Notes: generated from the sequence alone by a model not told the origin. A stretch of 64,000 bases of DNA from Lacisediminihabitans profunda (GCF_008040105.1 NZ_VRMG01000005.1:781904-845903), one strand, 5' to 3'. Shown: positions 1 to 8,298, counted from the stretch's first letter. Made by a program: numbers and translations.

Positions 1-2
1 GC

Positions 3-425
3 GCGAGCCTGAAGGTGTCGGGCGACGGCCTCACCCTCGAGTTGGACGGAATTCTGCAGTCGTTCCGCTTCGCGCGGGACGGTCAGACCATCTGGCTCGG
101 GCGGGGCGGCTTCTCCCGGGGGCTTCGCCTGCGGTCCCGCGAGGAACAGCTCGTGGCCGCCGTCGCCGTCGACGGGCCGCGCAGCCCGGAGGTGCGCACG
201 CCCATGCCGGGTACCGTCGTCGGGGTCTCGGTGGCCAGCGGGGACACCGTCGAGGAGGGGCAGACCATTCTCGTGGTCGAGGCCATGAAGATGGAGCACC
301 GGGTCACAGCAACAACGAGTGGCATCGTCACCGTGGCCGTCCTGCCGGGGGACGTGGTCAGATCCGACCAGGTCGTGGCCTCGGTAGTGTCGCAGGAACA
401 GAGTGCAGGGGAGCAACCGTCATGA
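3..425 (+). CDS. Acyl-CoA carboxylase alpha subunit, C-terminal biotin carrier end (partial)
   Basis: The reading frame is open through the left edge, so only the last ~140 codons are present. The visible part ends in a biotinyl/lipoyl domain: a P-M-P-G-T hinge (about residue 64) followed by VEAMKMEH, whose central lysine is the biotin attachment site. This arrangement is typical of biotin carboxylase/carrier subunits of acetyl-, propionyl- or methylcrotonyl-CoA carboxylases. The biotin carboxylase domain would lie to the left of the window. The stop overlaps the next start (ATGA), so it is the first visible gene of an operon with a MaoC hydratase and a CitE-like lyase. Substrate cannot be decided from this fragment. 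Confidence 0.9.
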   Translation, partial: ASLKVSGDGLTLELDGILQSFRFARDGQTIWLGRGGFSRGLRLRSREEQLVAAVAVDGPRSPEVRTPMPGTVVGVSVASGDTVEEGQTILVVEAMKMEHRVTATTSGIVTVAVLPGDVVRSDQVVASVVSQEQSAGEQPS

Positions 426-907
426 CCGAGGAACGCCGCATCGTGGAGCAGCGCGGGCTCTACTTCGAGGAATTCGAGTTCGACGTGGTGTACCGCCACA
501 GTCCGGGGCGCACCGTGACGGAGGCCGATAACGTTCTCTTCACGACCCTCACCATGAACACCCAGGCCCTTCATCTCGATGCGGCGTGGGCCGCCACGCA
601 GCCGTTCGGCGAACGGCTCGTCAACTCGATGTTCACGCTCGCGACGATCGTGGGCGCCTCGGTCAGCCAGCTGACCCAGGGCACGATCGTCGCGAACCTC
701 GGCTTCGGGGAGGTCACCTTCCCGCATCCGCTCGTTCATGGCGACACCCTGTACTCGGAGACCGTCGTTCAGGCCAAACGACTGTCGGCATCCCGGCCAG
801 GCCAGGGGATCGTCACCCTCGCGCACACCGGCCGCAACCAGCGCGGAGTAGTCGTCGCGACGGCGCTGCGCTCGGCGCTCGTCTGGTGCGAGGGAGCCGA
901 ACGGTGA
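422..907 (+). CDS. MaoC-family (enoyl-/mesaconyl-CoA-type) hydratase
   Basis: A 161-residue hot-dog fold protein of the MaoC type, hydrating the double bond of a CoA thioester. Family signs are the N-terminal stretch leading to RTVTEADNVLFTTLTMN (the T-x-x-D segment that precedes the catalytic region in these proteins) and the later VTFPHPLVHGDTL segment. Start ATG overlaps the preceding stop by 4 nt, and its own stop overlaps the next GTG, so the three genes are translationally coupled. Pairing with a CitE-like lyase and a biotin-dependent carboxylase suggests branched-chain acyl-CoA breakdown (leucine or isovalerate type). This pathway placement is inference. Confidence 0.85.
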   Translation: MTEERRIVEQRGLYFEEFEFDVVYRHSPGRTVTEADNVLFTTLTMNTQALHLDAAWAATQPFGERLVNSMFTLATIVGASVSQLTQGTIVANLGFGEVTFPHPLVHGDTLYSETVVQAKRLSASRPGQGIVTLAHTGRNQRGVVVATALRSALVWCEGAER

Positions 908-1710
908 CCTTCACAATGGGACCGTCCCTGCTGTTCTGCCCGGCGGACCGGCCAGACCGATTCGTGAAGGCCCAGGAGCGGGCGGATGCCGTGATCATCG
1001 ACCTCGAGGACGCGGTGGCCCCGCGGAACCGCGCGGCGGCTCGCGAGGCGCTCATCGCCACCCCTCTCGACCCCGAGCGCACCATCGTGCGAATCAACCC
1101 GGCGTCCACCCCCGACTTCGTGCTCGACCTGGAGGCCCTCGAGCTCACCTCGTACCGAACGGTCATGCTCGCCAAGGCGCAGGGCGTGCGGGACCTCGAC
1201 GACCTCGCGGGACTCGAGGTGATCGCCCTGTGCGAGACCGCCGCGGGCGTGCTCGCCGCGCCGGCACTCGCCGCCGCGCCGGAGGTCGTCGCGCTCATGT
1301 GGGGCGCCGAGGACCTCATCGTGTCCCTGGGCGGCTCCTCCAGCCGGCGAGCCGACGGAGGCTACCGCGACGTCGCGCGCCACGCGCGTTCGGCGGTGCT
1401 CCTCGCGGCGGCGGCGTCGGGGGTGGCGGCGATCGACGCGGTGTTCCTCGACCTGCCGAATCTCGCCGGTCTCGCCGACGAGGCGCGGGATGCCGCCGAG
1501 AGCGGCTTCGCGGCGACGGCCTGCGTGCATCCGAGTCAGGCCTCGGTGATCCGCGAGGCGTACACGCCGGACGACGAGCAGCTGCGGCGGGCGAGGGAAC
1601 TGCTGGCGGCCGCCGAGAAGGAGTCAGGAGTCTTCCGCTTCGACGGGCAGATGGTGGACGGACCGATCCTCGGCCACGCCAGACGGCTGGTCCAGCGCGC
1701 CGGTCACTGA
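904..1710 (+). CDS. HpcH/HpaI aldolase / CitE-like CoA-ester lyase
   Basis: A protein of 268 residues when started at GTG 904, which overlaps the hydratase stop. It resembles CitE and malyl-CoA lyases: N-terminal LFCPADRPDRF, then ADAVIIDLEDAVAP (metal-binding acidic residues), a conserved R in TIVRINP, and the LCETAAGVLAAP and MWGAEDL segments seen in the TIM-barrel active site. Such enzymes cleave or form (methyl)malyl-type CoA esters. Position directly after a MaoC hydratase fits a hydration-then-cleavage sequence. A longer frame open upstream to 586 overlaps the hydratase in another frame and is not the real start. Confidence 0.87.
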   Translation: MTFTMGPSLLFCPADRPDRFVKAQERADAVIIDLEDAVAPRNRAAAREALIATPLDPERTIVRINPASTPDFVLDLEALELTSYRTVMLAKAQGVRDLDDLAGLEVIALCETAAGVLAAPALAAAPEVVALMWGAEDLIVSLGGSSSRRADGGYRDVARHARSAVLLAAAASGVAAIDAVFLDLPNLAGLADEARDAAESGFAATACVHPSQASVIREAYTPDDEQLRRARELLAAAEKESGVFRFDGQMVDGPILGHARRLVQRAGH

Positions 1711-2091
1711 CCGTACGTTCGGCCGTCGAATTGGCGAAGGGCCGCCCGGCACCCGAAGCCGGCGGCCCTCCTGTCGCCCGTTTAAAGTCGGCGCGAGACT
1801 GTGACGAAAACGCCGCGCGCTGTGGGCGGCGGTTCCTCGGATGCGGTGCGCATCCTCACGCCTTCGAACCTAGGCACCGGACCTTCGATTTGCCAGCGGA
1901 CTCGAGGAATCCCCGGCAGCCGCAAAGGATTCTCCCAGCATTCGCCGTTTGTGCGGCGCGAATGATAACGATTCGGGCACGTAACGCACAATTCACTCGA
2001 GGTTCCGCGGTTTGTCACACGGCTGTCCTATGGTCGAAATCAGAGCGCTGGTTACCCGATTTCTCCGGCGGTCGATAGATAACACCGGGGG
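1711..2091. other. Intergenic region, 381 bp
   Basis: No gene is supported here. It holds a GC-rich inverted repeat just after the lyase gene (likely terminator) and, near the right end, a possible -10 element TAGATA at 2076-2081 about 10 nt before the GTG of the aldo/keto reductase. A reverse open frame of 78 codons (1782-2018) has no ribosome binding site or recognisable motif. Confidence 0.6.
1738..1769 (+). terminator. GC-rich inverted repeat after the lyase operon
   Basis: AGGGCCGCC pairs with GGCGGCCCT, a perfect 9 bp stem with a 14 nt loop, 28 nt after the stop codon. There is no T-tract, which is common in actinobacterial terminators. Confidence 0.55.
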
Positions 2092-3099
2092 GTGGAAATG
2101 ACACGGGTATTGCCCGACATTGCGAAGGCCGCAGAGAGCGCATCGGCGCTTGGGGACACCCAGCCGATGGTGCTGACGCGCGCCCGCCGCCGACTCGGCC
2201 AGTCCGACCTGCGTGTGTTTCCGCTGGCGATCGGCGGCAACGTCTTCGGCTGGAAGGCCGACACCGACACCACGACGGACATTCTCGACACCTACGCCGA
2301 GCACGGCGGAAACTTCATCGACACGGCCGACTCCTACGCGGGTGGCCGCAGCGAGATCATGATCGGCAACTGGATGCGCGACCGCCGCAACCGGGCGGAG
2401 ATCGTGGTGGCGACCAAGATCGGCAAGAGCGCCGACAACCCCGGGCTCTCGGCCGGCGCTGTCCGCCGCGCCGTCGATGCCTCGCTGGAGCGGCTCGGCA
2501 CCGACTACATCGACCTGCTCTACCTCCACATCGACGACCACACCGTCGACTTCGAGGAGACGCTGCTCGCCGTCGACGACCTGGTGCGCGCGGGCAAGGT
2601 GCGGTTCTCCGGGGCCTCCGACCACTCGGGCAACCGGCTCATCGAGGCGAGGGTCATCGCGGCCCAGCTCGGTGTGACCCCCATGGTGGCCCTGCAGAAT
2701 CACTACAACCTCGTGCACCGCAAGGAATTCGAGGGCGACCTCGCGCGGGCGGCACGCCAGCAGCGCCTCGGCGTGATGCCCCGCTTCTCTCTCGCGAGCG
2801 GCTTCCTCACCGGCAAGTACCGCACCAGGGCCGACCTGGCGCGCAACAGCCGGGGCAAGGAATCCGCACAATACCTCAACAAGCGCGGCCTGCGCGTACT
2901 CGCGACCCTCGATCAGGTGGCCTGGGAGCAGCGGGTGAGCGTCGGGGCGGTCGCCCTCGCCTGGCTGCTGTCCAAGCCGGACATCGTCGCGCCCGTCGCG
3001 AGCGCCACGGGCGCGGATCAGGTGCGCGAACTCGTTGCGGCGGCGCACGTGCAGCTGAGCCGCCACCAGCTGGCCGAACTCGACCGCGTCTCGGTCTGA
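2092..3099 (+). CDS. Aldo/keto reductase
   Basis: NADPH-dependent carbonyl reductase of the aldo/keto reductase superfamily. The catalytic tetrad can be read in order: Asp and Tyr in DTADSYAGGRSE, Lys in VATKIGK, His in LYLHIDDHT. A C-terminal SVGAVALAWLLSKP segment and a cofactor-binding loop near PVASATGADQV complete the barrel. The first start is GTG 2092 (335 codons); ATG 2098, or ATG 2167 just before the conserved domain, are real alternatives, the last giving about 310 residues. It stands alone, convergent with a small membrane protein gene. Substrate unknown. Confidence 0.88.
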   Translation: MEMTRVLPDIAKAAESASALGDTQPMVLTRARRRLGQSDLRVFPLAIGGNVFGWKADTDTTTDILDTYAEHGGNFIDTADSYAGGRSEIMIGNWMRDRRNRAEIVVATKIGKSADNPGLSAGAVRRAVDASLERLGTDYIDLLYLHIDDHTVDFEETLLAVDDLVRAGKVRFSGASDHSGNRLIEARVIAAQLGVTPMVALQNHYNLVHRKEFEGDLARAARQQRLGVMPRFSLASGFLTGKYRTRADLARNSRGKESAQYLNKRGLRVLATLDQVAWEQRVSVGAVALAWLLSKPDIVAPVASATGADQVRELVAAAHVQLSRHQLAELDRVSV

Positions 3100-3118
3100 G
3101 CGCGGCCGACCGGCGTCG

Positions 3119-3463
3119 TTAGCCGAGGCCCGGGATGTGCAGCCAGCCGGCAGCGATGAGAACGACGACCGAGTTGAGCACGAGCGCGATGAACGTGGCC
3201 GTCGACGAACCGCCGCGGCGTTTGCCCGGCAGGATCACGAGCGCGATGAGCACGGCCTCGAGTACGAGCGAGAAGACGAACGTGGTGAACGGCACCGGGA
3301 GCGCCACGAACACGGAGACGAGCATGAGCCCGGCCAGTACGAGTTCGGCGACGGCGAGGAACGAATTGCCACGCTTGCCCTGCAGCCTGACGATTCCGTC
3401 GTAGATGGCCAGGGCCGCGGCCAGAATGGTGATGATCAGCAGCCAGGTGAGCGTGACGGTCAT
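3119..3463 (-). CDS. Small four-helix membrane protein, function unknown
   Basis: 114 residues with four predicted membrane helices (roughly residues 4-22, 37-54, 60-78 and 89-108) separated by short charged loops such as RLQGKRGN and GKRRGG. GAGGGGA lies 4-5 nt before the ATG. I do not recognise a characterised family. It lies downstream of the TetR gene on the same strand with a gap of 95 bp, so it could belong to that regulator's unit, but nothing proves this. Confidence 0.65.
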   Translation of the reverse strand: MTVTLTWLLIITILAAALAIYDGIVRLQGKRGNSFLAVAELVLAGLMLVSVFVALPVPFTTFVFSLVLEAVLIALVILPGKRRGGSSTATFIALVLNSVVVLIAAGWLHIPGLG

Positions 3464-3558
3464 GGGGTCCCCTCGACGAATGACGGCCGACAGGCGACGA
3501 CCGCTCCCAGACTAACGAAGGGCGAGGAAGGCCGAGGGGGAGGGAAGCTCGAGAACGC

Positions 3559-4179
3559 TCAGCGTCGGCTATCGGCCAGGATGCGCTCGGCGACTCGCTG
3601 CAGGGCGGCGACCGCGGCGATCGAGTCGCCCACGTATCCTCCGGTCAGTGCGCCGTCGCGAGCGAGAACGAACTCGTCGCCGGCGTCCCCGGGCAGCGGA
3701 TGCCCGATCGCCTTGAAGAGATCGGTGATCACGCCCGCGTACCAGTCGCGGTGTTCGAGCACCAGTTCCCGCACCGGGTGGCGGACGTCGGTGAACTCGA
3801 TGGCCGCGTTGATGAACGCGCAGCCCCGGAAGCCTGGTGCCTCGATCGTGGCGACGATGCCGTCGATGTGCGCTCGAATGGCGTCCACGGGAAGGGGATG
3901 GGCGTCGACGAGGGCATTGAGATCGGCGACGAAGCTCTGGTGGCGCGCCGTGATGTAGTCGAGGATGAGCCGGTCCTTCGACCCGTAGTGCTTGTAGAAG
4001 GTGGCCTTGGTCACGCCGGACTCGCTGATCAGCCGGTCGATTCCGACGCTGCGGATGCCCTCGTCGTAGAAGAGCCGGTTGGCGGTCTCCAGGATGCGGA
4101 TCTTGGCGGGCGCTGGGGGGAGCACCCGGTGCGGGGCCCGGGCACGCTGGCCGATCGGATCAGTCTCAACAATCGGCAC
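3559..4179 (-). CDS. TetR/AcrR-family transcriptional regulator
   Basis: A 206-residue repressor-type regulator. The N-terminal helix-turn-helix reads RILETANRLFYDEGIRSVGIDRLI then SGVTKATFYKHYGSKDRL, the classic TetR pattern, followed by a ligand-binding helical domain. I chose GTG 4179 because GAGGGAG sits 7 nt upstream on the minus strand; the frame stays open for 60 more codons, but that extension is basic, low-complexity and lacks a ribosome binding site. It reads away from the M16 peptidase; the 312 bp between them holds a structured element. Confidence 0.88.
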   Translation of the reverse strand: MPIVETDPIGQRARAPHRVLPPAPAKIRILETANRLFYDEGIRSVGIDRLISESGVTKATFYKHYGSKDRLILDYITARHQSFVADLNALVDAHPLPVDAIRAHIDGIVATIEAPGFRGCAFINAAIEFTDVRHPVRELVLEHRDWYAGVITDLFKAIGHPLPGDAGDEFVLARDGALTGGYVGDSIAAVAALQRVAERILADSRR

Positions 4180-4204
4180 AGCGTGGCTCCCTCGGGCTAG
4201 TCGG

Positions 4205-4407
4205 CTAGGTGTCCTCAAGCCGTTCGGCAGCGGCCGGACCTCGGGGATGGTCCGGCGTTTTGCCCCGCAAGCGTTGTGCTTGCGGTGTGTTGTGTGGTTC
4301 GCTCGCCTCGGGTGGCGGGCTGTCCGGAGAACCTTCGGGTGGTTTCTCTGACGCTTCAAACACTAACACAGCAGTGAGGACAGACAAGTCGGTTTGTCCT
4401 CTTTTTT
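4205..4407 (+). ncRNA. Candidate structured RNA (sRNA or riboregulator)
   Basis: Consecutive stem-loops can be read on the plus strand: GCCGGACC/GGTCCGGC (4233-4256), CCGCAAGC/GCTTGCGG (4265-4285), GCTCGCC/GGCGGGC with one wobble pair (4301-4320), a stem capped by a C-TTCG-G tetraloop (about 4326-4349), then an intrinsic terminator (4377-4407). TGTCCTCA (4210-4217) is the perfect complement of TGAGGACA (4375-4382), which shares bases with the terminator's left arm, so the closing stem and the terminator exclude each other. There is no plus-strand gene upstream to terminate. Family not recognised; it does not look like tmRNA, RNase P RNA or SRP RNA. The 5' end is a guess. Confidence 0.4.
4377..4407 (+). 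terminator. Intrinsic terminator with T-tract
   Basis: Stem AGGACAGAC/GTTTGTCCT (one G-T pair) with loop AAGTCG, followed by C and six T. This is the clearest rho-independent terminator in the window and it points to the plus strand, where the nearest upstream gene (aldo/keto reductase) ends 1.3 kb earlier. Confidence 0.75.
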
Positions 4408-4478
4408 CGGAGGGGGTCCACCCCAGTTTGGGGGGCCACCCCACGCGTCCCCGAATCCCTCGTCCGGCCCTCGTGACG

Positions 4479-4484
4479 TAGGCT
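4479..4484 (+). promoter_or_regulatory. -10 element of a leaderless gene (M16 peptidase)
   Basis: TAGGCT lies 7 nt before ATG 4492, so transcription should start at or next to the start codon. It also supports the chosen start. Confidence 0.6.
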
Positions 4485-4491
4485 CTGTGCA

Positions 4492-5847
4492 ATGACTGGT
4501 GCAGCCCCGCTTCCCCTCGACCAGGCCGAATTGACCTTCACCGCATCCGGCGACTCCCTCGTGCGACGCAGCGTTCTGCCGAGCGGCGTGCGTGTGCTGA
4601 GCGAACAGGTGCCGGGGGCGAGAAGCGCGACGATCGGCTACTGGGTGGCCGTCGGTTCCCGCGACGAGGTGGTCGCCACCTACGGCAGCACCCACTTCCT
4701 CGAGCACCTCCTCTTCAAGGGCACCGCGAATCGCACGGCCCTCGACATCGCGGTGAGCTTCGATGCCGTCGGCGGCGAGCACAACGCGATGACGGCGAAG
4801 GAGTACACCTGCTACTACGCGAAGGTGCAGGACAAGGACCTTCCGATGGCGGTCGAAGTGCTCTCCGACATGATCACGTCGTCGGTCATCGACCCGACCG
4901 AGTTCGAGAACGAGCGCGGAGTGATCCTCGAAGAGCTCGCCATGGCGGACGACGACCCGTCTGACGTCACCAGCGAGCGATTCTTCGAGGCCGTGCTCGG
5001 CGAGCATCCGTTGGGCCGCCCGATCGGGGGAAGCCCGGAGACCATCCAGGCGGCCACCCGAGAGTCGGTCTGGGAGCACTACCGAGCCAACTACCGGGCC
5101 CGCGACCTCGTTATCACGGTGGCCGGGGCGGTCGACCACGACGAGCTCGTCGCCTGGGTCACTCGGGCGCTCACCGCGGCGGGCTGGGACCTCTCCATCG
5201 AGGCGGCTCCCGTCGAACGGCGAGACGCCACCCACGACGTGATCGAGCGCGGCAGCCCCCTCGTGGTGGTGCACCGCCCGATCGAACAAGCCAACATCCT
5301 GCTCGGCGTTCCGGGCATCCCCGCGGCCGACGACCGCCGTTCGACGCTCGCCGTGCTCAACTCCGTGCTCGGCGGCGGAATGTCGTCTCGCCTCTTCCAG
5401 GAGATCCGGGAGAAGCGCGGCCTCGCGTACTCGGTCTACTCGTTCTCGCCGAGCTACTCGGATGCCGGGCTGTTCGGCCTCTACGCCGGCTGCTCTCCCG
5501 CGAAGGCGGCCCAGGTCACCGAACTGCTGCTCTCCGAATTCCGGCGTCTGGCCACCGGGGGAATCACCGACGACGAGATGCGCCGCGCCGTGGGGCAGCT
5601 CAGCGGAGCATCCGCCCTCGCGCTCGAAGACTCCGACACTCGGATGTCGCGTCTCGGCCGCTCGGAGATCACGCTCGGCGAGTTCGCCGACCTCGATGAG
5701 TCGCTGCGCCGGTTGTCGCTCGTGACCGCCCACGATGTCCGAGAGCTCGCGGTCGAGCTCGTGGCACGACCGCTCTCGATCGCCGCCGTCGGCACGATCG
5801 ACGCGGCGACGTTCGATGGACTCGCTCTCGAGCCCATCGCCGTGTGA
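4492..5847 (+). CDS. M16-family zinc metalloprotease
   Basis: 451 residues, the usual size for a one-unit processing-peptidase homologue. The inverted zinc motif HFLEH appears in THFLEHLLFKGT (about residue 63), and the third ligand is in the ENERGVILEELAM helix (about residue 139). The C-terminal half carries the R/Y pair region SSRLFQEIREKRGLAYSVYS typical of M16 subunits that bind substrate. In many actinobacteria this gene follows pnp; here it stands behind its own leaderless promoter. It is followed after 29 bp by a phosphatase gene, probably in one transcript. Confidence 0.92.
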   Translation: MTGAAPLPLDQAELTFTASGDSLVRRSVLPSGVRVLSEQVPGARSATIGYWVAVGSRDEVVATYGSTHFLEHLLFKGTANRTALDIAVSFDAVGGEHNAMTAKEYTCYYAKVQDKDLPMAVEVLSDMITSSVIDPTEFENERGVILEELAMADDDPSDVTSERFFEAVLGEHPLGRPIGGSPETIQAATRESVWEHYRANYRARDLVITVAGAVDHDELVAWVTRALTAAGWDLSIEAAPVERRDATHDVIERGSPLVVVHRPIEQANILLGVPGIPAADDRRSTLAVLNSVLGGGMSSRLFQEIREKRGLAYSVYSFSPSYSDAGLFGLYAGCSPAKAAQVTELLLSEFRRLATGGITDDEMRRAVGQLSGASALALEDSDTRMSRLGRSEITLGEFADLDESLRRLSLVTAHDVRELAVELVARPLSIAAVGTIDAATFDGLALEPIAV

Positions 5848-5876
5848 ACAGCACAGCAAGGAATTCAGGAACAACG

Positions 5877-6479
5877 ATGTCCCACTTCATCTATCTAGTC
5901 AGGCACGGCGAACAGCAGGATGCGGAGCACGGCCTGCCGGACGGACCGCTCTCTGCTCGCGGGGCGCGCCAGGCGAAACTCCTCGCCGACCGCCTGAGCG
6001 GCGTGCCGTTCACCGGGGCGTGGCACTCGCCGCTGCAGCGTGCGGAGGAGACGGCGAAGATCATGACGGCGAGCATGCCGAGCCTCGACGTCCAGCCGTC
6101 CGCGCTGCTCTTCGACTGCATCCCCTCCGGCCCGACCCCGGACATGCCGCACGCCTTCGAGCCATTCTTCGGGTCGGTCACCCGCCAGGAGATCGAGGCG
6201 GGCGAGGCGCAGATGGCGGATGCCGTTGCCGAGTGGCTGACGCCGGCGCGGGAGGACCGCCACGACCTGTTGATCACCCACAACTTCGTGATCGCCTGGT
6301 TCGTGCGCGAGGTCTTCAGCGCCCCGGCCTGGCGGTGGATGGGTCTCAACCAGGCCAACTGCGGCCTCACCATCATCCGGGTGCGGTCGGCCAAGCCTCC
6401 CGTGCTCATCACCCACAACGACCTCGGGCACCTGCCGGCCGAGCTGCGTACCGGGTTGCCGGACGGGCAACCCTTCTAG
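5877..6479 (+). CDS. Histidine phosphatase (phosphoglycerate mutase-like) family protein
   Basis: 200 residues from ATG 5877, chosen because the conserved YLVRHGEQ motif begins 6 residues later and GGAATTCAGGA precedes it; the upstream GTG 5844 overlaps the peptidase stop. The phosphorylated His is in LVRHGEQ; the second catalytic His is in LLITHNFVIAWFVREV, and the Arg of LQRAEETAKIM completes the pocket. Members dephosphorylate sugars, nucleotides or proteins; no substrate can be assigned. Its end overlaps the convergent acetyltransferase gene by 4 bp. Confidence 0.88.
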   Translation: MSHFIYLVRHGEQQDAEHGLPDGPLSARGARQAKLLADRLSGVPFTGAWHSPLQRAEETAKIMTASMPSLDVQPSALLFDCIPSGPTPDMPHAFEPFFGSVTRQEIEAGEAQMADAVAEWLTPAREDRHDLLITHNFVIAWFVREVFSAPAWRWMGLNQANCGLTIIRVRSAKPPVLITHNDLGHLPAELRTGLPDGQPF

Positions 6480-6964
6480 TCCAGCCGTTTCGAATACCAG
6501 TTGGTGGCGTTCGGGTTGTCGTTGTAGGCGGGGATATTCACGAAGCCGCTGGAGCGGTAGAGGCCGCCCGCGGCGGTGAGGCTCGAGTTGGTGTCGAGCA
6601 CCAGTTCGACGGCGCCGAAGCCGCGTGCCTCCCGCTCGAGCTCGCCGAGGAGGGCCCGGCCGAGTCCGCGGCCCCTGGTGACTGGGCGAAGGTAGAGGTG
6701 CTTGACCTCGAATCGACGGCCGGTCGCTCCCGCCGCGATCTCGCGGATCCCACCGCAGCCCACGTCCGCCGGCAGCCCACGGTCGTCGACGTCTTCGACG
6801 ACGAGGAACACTCCCCGGGGCGGCACGAACTGATCGGCCGTGGGGAAGACGGTGCGATAGGCCCCTGGACCCCCCGGAAAGTCGGCGGCGCGGGCCTCGA
6901 AATACTCGGTGAGCAACCGGTGCGCTGCCGCGTCGTCGACGGACTCTTCTCGCCAGGACACCAT
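6476..6964 (-). CDS. GNAT-family N-acetyltransferase
   Basis: 162 residues with the acetyl-CoA-binding motif A: LYLRPVTRGRGLGRALLGELE, where R-G-x-G-R forms the pyrophosphate loop. The C-terminal LYRSSGFVNIPAYNDN segment matches the GNAT motif B Y-x-x-x-G-F pattern. It probably acetylates a small amine or peptide N-terminus. It is a single gene, converging on the phosphatase and divergent from dapB (78 bp between starts). Confidence 0.87.
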   Translation of the reverse strand: MVSWREESVDDAAAHRLLTEYFEARAADFPGGPGAYRTVFPTADQFVPPRGVFLVVEDVDDRGLPADVGCGGIREIAAGATGRRFEVKHLYLRPVTRGRGLGRALLGELEREARGFGAVELVLDTNSSLTAAGGLYRSSGFVNIPAYNDNPNATNWYSKRLD

Positions 6965-7030
6965 GCCTCCAGCCTAGGCCGGGCGACGGATGCCTCGCGA
7001 GAGCGGTGAGGAGGCGCCGACGCGGGTTGG

Positions 7031-7036
7031 TAGATT
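7031..7036 (+). promoter_or_regulatory. -10 element of leaderless dapB
   Basis: TAGATT is 6 nt before ATG 7043, which matches the leaderless spacing seen across this window. Confidence 0.6.
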
Positions 7037-7042
7037 TGCCCC

Positions 7043-7858
7043 ATGACAATCAGGGTCGCCGTTGTCGGCGCAACGGGCAGGATGGGCCGGCTCGTCTGCC
7101 GGCTCATCGAAGAATCGGCCGACCTTGAGCTCGCCGCTCGAATCGGGTCGACGGGGGATCTCGCCGAGCTCCTCACCGCGGACATCGCCGTCGACGTGAC
7201 CCTCCCCGCGGTGAGCGAGGGGATCGTGGCCTTCGCCGTGGCGAACGGCGTGAGCATCCTGGTGGGAACGAGCGGCTGGTCGAGCCAGCGCATCGCCGCC
7301 CTCGAGAGCAGGGTGGCCGAGCAGAACCGCACCGGGATCGATCGGGTGGGTGTGATCATCGTGCCCAACTTCTCCATCGGGTCGGTGCTCGCCACCTCGT
7401 TCGCGGCGATGGCGGCCCGCTTCTACGACTCCATCGAGATCATCGAGACCCATCACGCCTCCAAGGTGGACTCGCCGTCCGGCACCGCGGTGCGCACGGC
7501 GGAGCTCATCGGCGCCGCGCGTTCCGCCCTCGGCCCGGTCATCGCCCCGCACGCCGACCAGCGTGCCCGCGGGCAGCAAGTCGCCAGCGTTCCCATCCAC
7601 AGCCTCCGGATGCAGGGAGTCGTGGCCAGGCAGGACGTCGTGTTCGGCGGCCGGGGCGAGACCCTCACCCTCAGCCACGAGACCCTCGACCCCTCGTCGT
7701 ACGAGGCCGGGATCCTGCTGGCGCTGAGTGCGCTGCCCGGCACGGAGGGCGTCGTCGTGGGTCTCGACCGGCTCATCGACCTCGCGAGGGTCGAGGCGGA
7801 GGCCGTCGCGCCCGTTCCACCGGAAGACGCGCGGCCGGAAGGCGCGCAGCCAGAATGA
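7043..7858 (+). CDS. dapB: 4-hydroxy-tetrahydrodipicolinate reductase
   Basis: Second step of the DAP/lysine pathway: reduces 4-hydroxy-tetrahydrodipicolinate with NAD(P)H. The N-terminal Rossmann motif is VVGATGRMG (residues 7-15). The catalytic HH pair (137-138) and Lys141 lie in ETHHASKVDSPSGTA, the family signature. The protein is 271 residues; the last ~20 (Glu, Ala, Pro-rich) extend beyond the conserved GLDRLIDL end and look dispensable. dapA is 4.9 kb downstream and dapF at 25 kb, so the pathway is spread over the window. Its stop overlaps the next gene by 4 nt. Confidence 0.96.
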   Translation: MTIRVAVVGATGRMGRLVCRLIEESADLELAARIGSTGDLAELLTADIAVDVTLPAVSEGIVAFAVANGVSILVGTSGWSSQRIAALESRVAEQNRTGIDRVGVIIVPNFSIGSVLATSFAAMAARFYDSIEIIETHHASKVDSPSGTAVRTAELIGAARSALGPVIAPHADQRARGQQVASVPIHSLRMQGVVARQDVVFGGRGETLTLSHETLDPSSYEAGILLALSALPGTEGVVVGLDRLIDLARVEAEAVAPVPPEDARPEGAQPE

Positions 7859-8298
7859 AGGGTCGCATTGCGGCGATCGTGATGGCGGCACTGCTCCTGC
7901 TGTATCTGGTCGTGGTGGCTCAGCTGGCCATCCGACTCATCGCCGTCGACAACGGCGTCTCGAAGGCGCTCGGCGTCGCCCTCATCGTGCTTCCCCTGAT
8001 CGGGGCGTGGGCGCTCGTCGCCGAGCTTCTCTTCGGTATCCGCAGCGAACGGCTGGTGCGGCGCCTGCGGGAGGCCGGGGAACTGCCCGTCGACACGCTG
8101 CCGAAGCGCACGAGCGGCCGACCCGAGCGCAGCGCGGCCGACGCCGAATTCCCCCGCTACCGGGCCGAGGTCGAGGCCGACCCGGGCAGTTGGCAGGCGT
8201 GGTTCCGGCTCGGGCTCGCCTACGACGCGAGCGGTGACCGTCGTCGTGCCCGGCAGGCGATCCGCAAAGCGATCACGCTCGAGCGTTCGGCCGGCTGA
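7855..8298 (+). CDS. TPR-containing membrane protein, function unknown
   Basis: 147 residues. Two membrane helices (about residues 5-28 and 37-60) are followed by a charged cytoplasmic segment and one tetratricopeptide-like motif, SWQAWFRLGLAYDASGDRRR (about 108-127). ATGA overlap with dapB implies coupled translation. The 3' end overlaps the convergent epimerase gene by 26 bp. Similar genes are often found next to dapB in Microbacteriaceae, but no function is known to me. Confidence 0.75.
   Translation: MKGRIAAIVMAALLLLYLVVVAQLAIRLIAVDNGVSKALGVALIVLPLIGAWALVAELLFGIRSERLVRRLREAGELPVDTLPKRTSGRPERSAADAEFPRYRAEVEADPGSWQAWFRLGLAYDASGDRRRARQAIRKAITLERSAG

Larger units (their letters stand above)
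4180..4491. other. Intergenic region between tetR and the M16 peptidase, 312 bp
   Basis: No protein gene is supported. The space is taken up by a run of stem-loops ending in a plus-strand intrinsic terminator (candidate RNA, 4205-4407), then a G/C-tract stretch with two CCACCCC direct repeats, then the TAGGCT -10 element of the peptidase gene. Confidence 0.6.

Noticed and set aside
1782..2018. 78-codon reverse ORF between the lyase and the aldo/keto reductase
   Set aside because: No ribosome binding site, no motif and Cys/Arg-rich composition; the interval reads as a promoter/terminator region.
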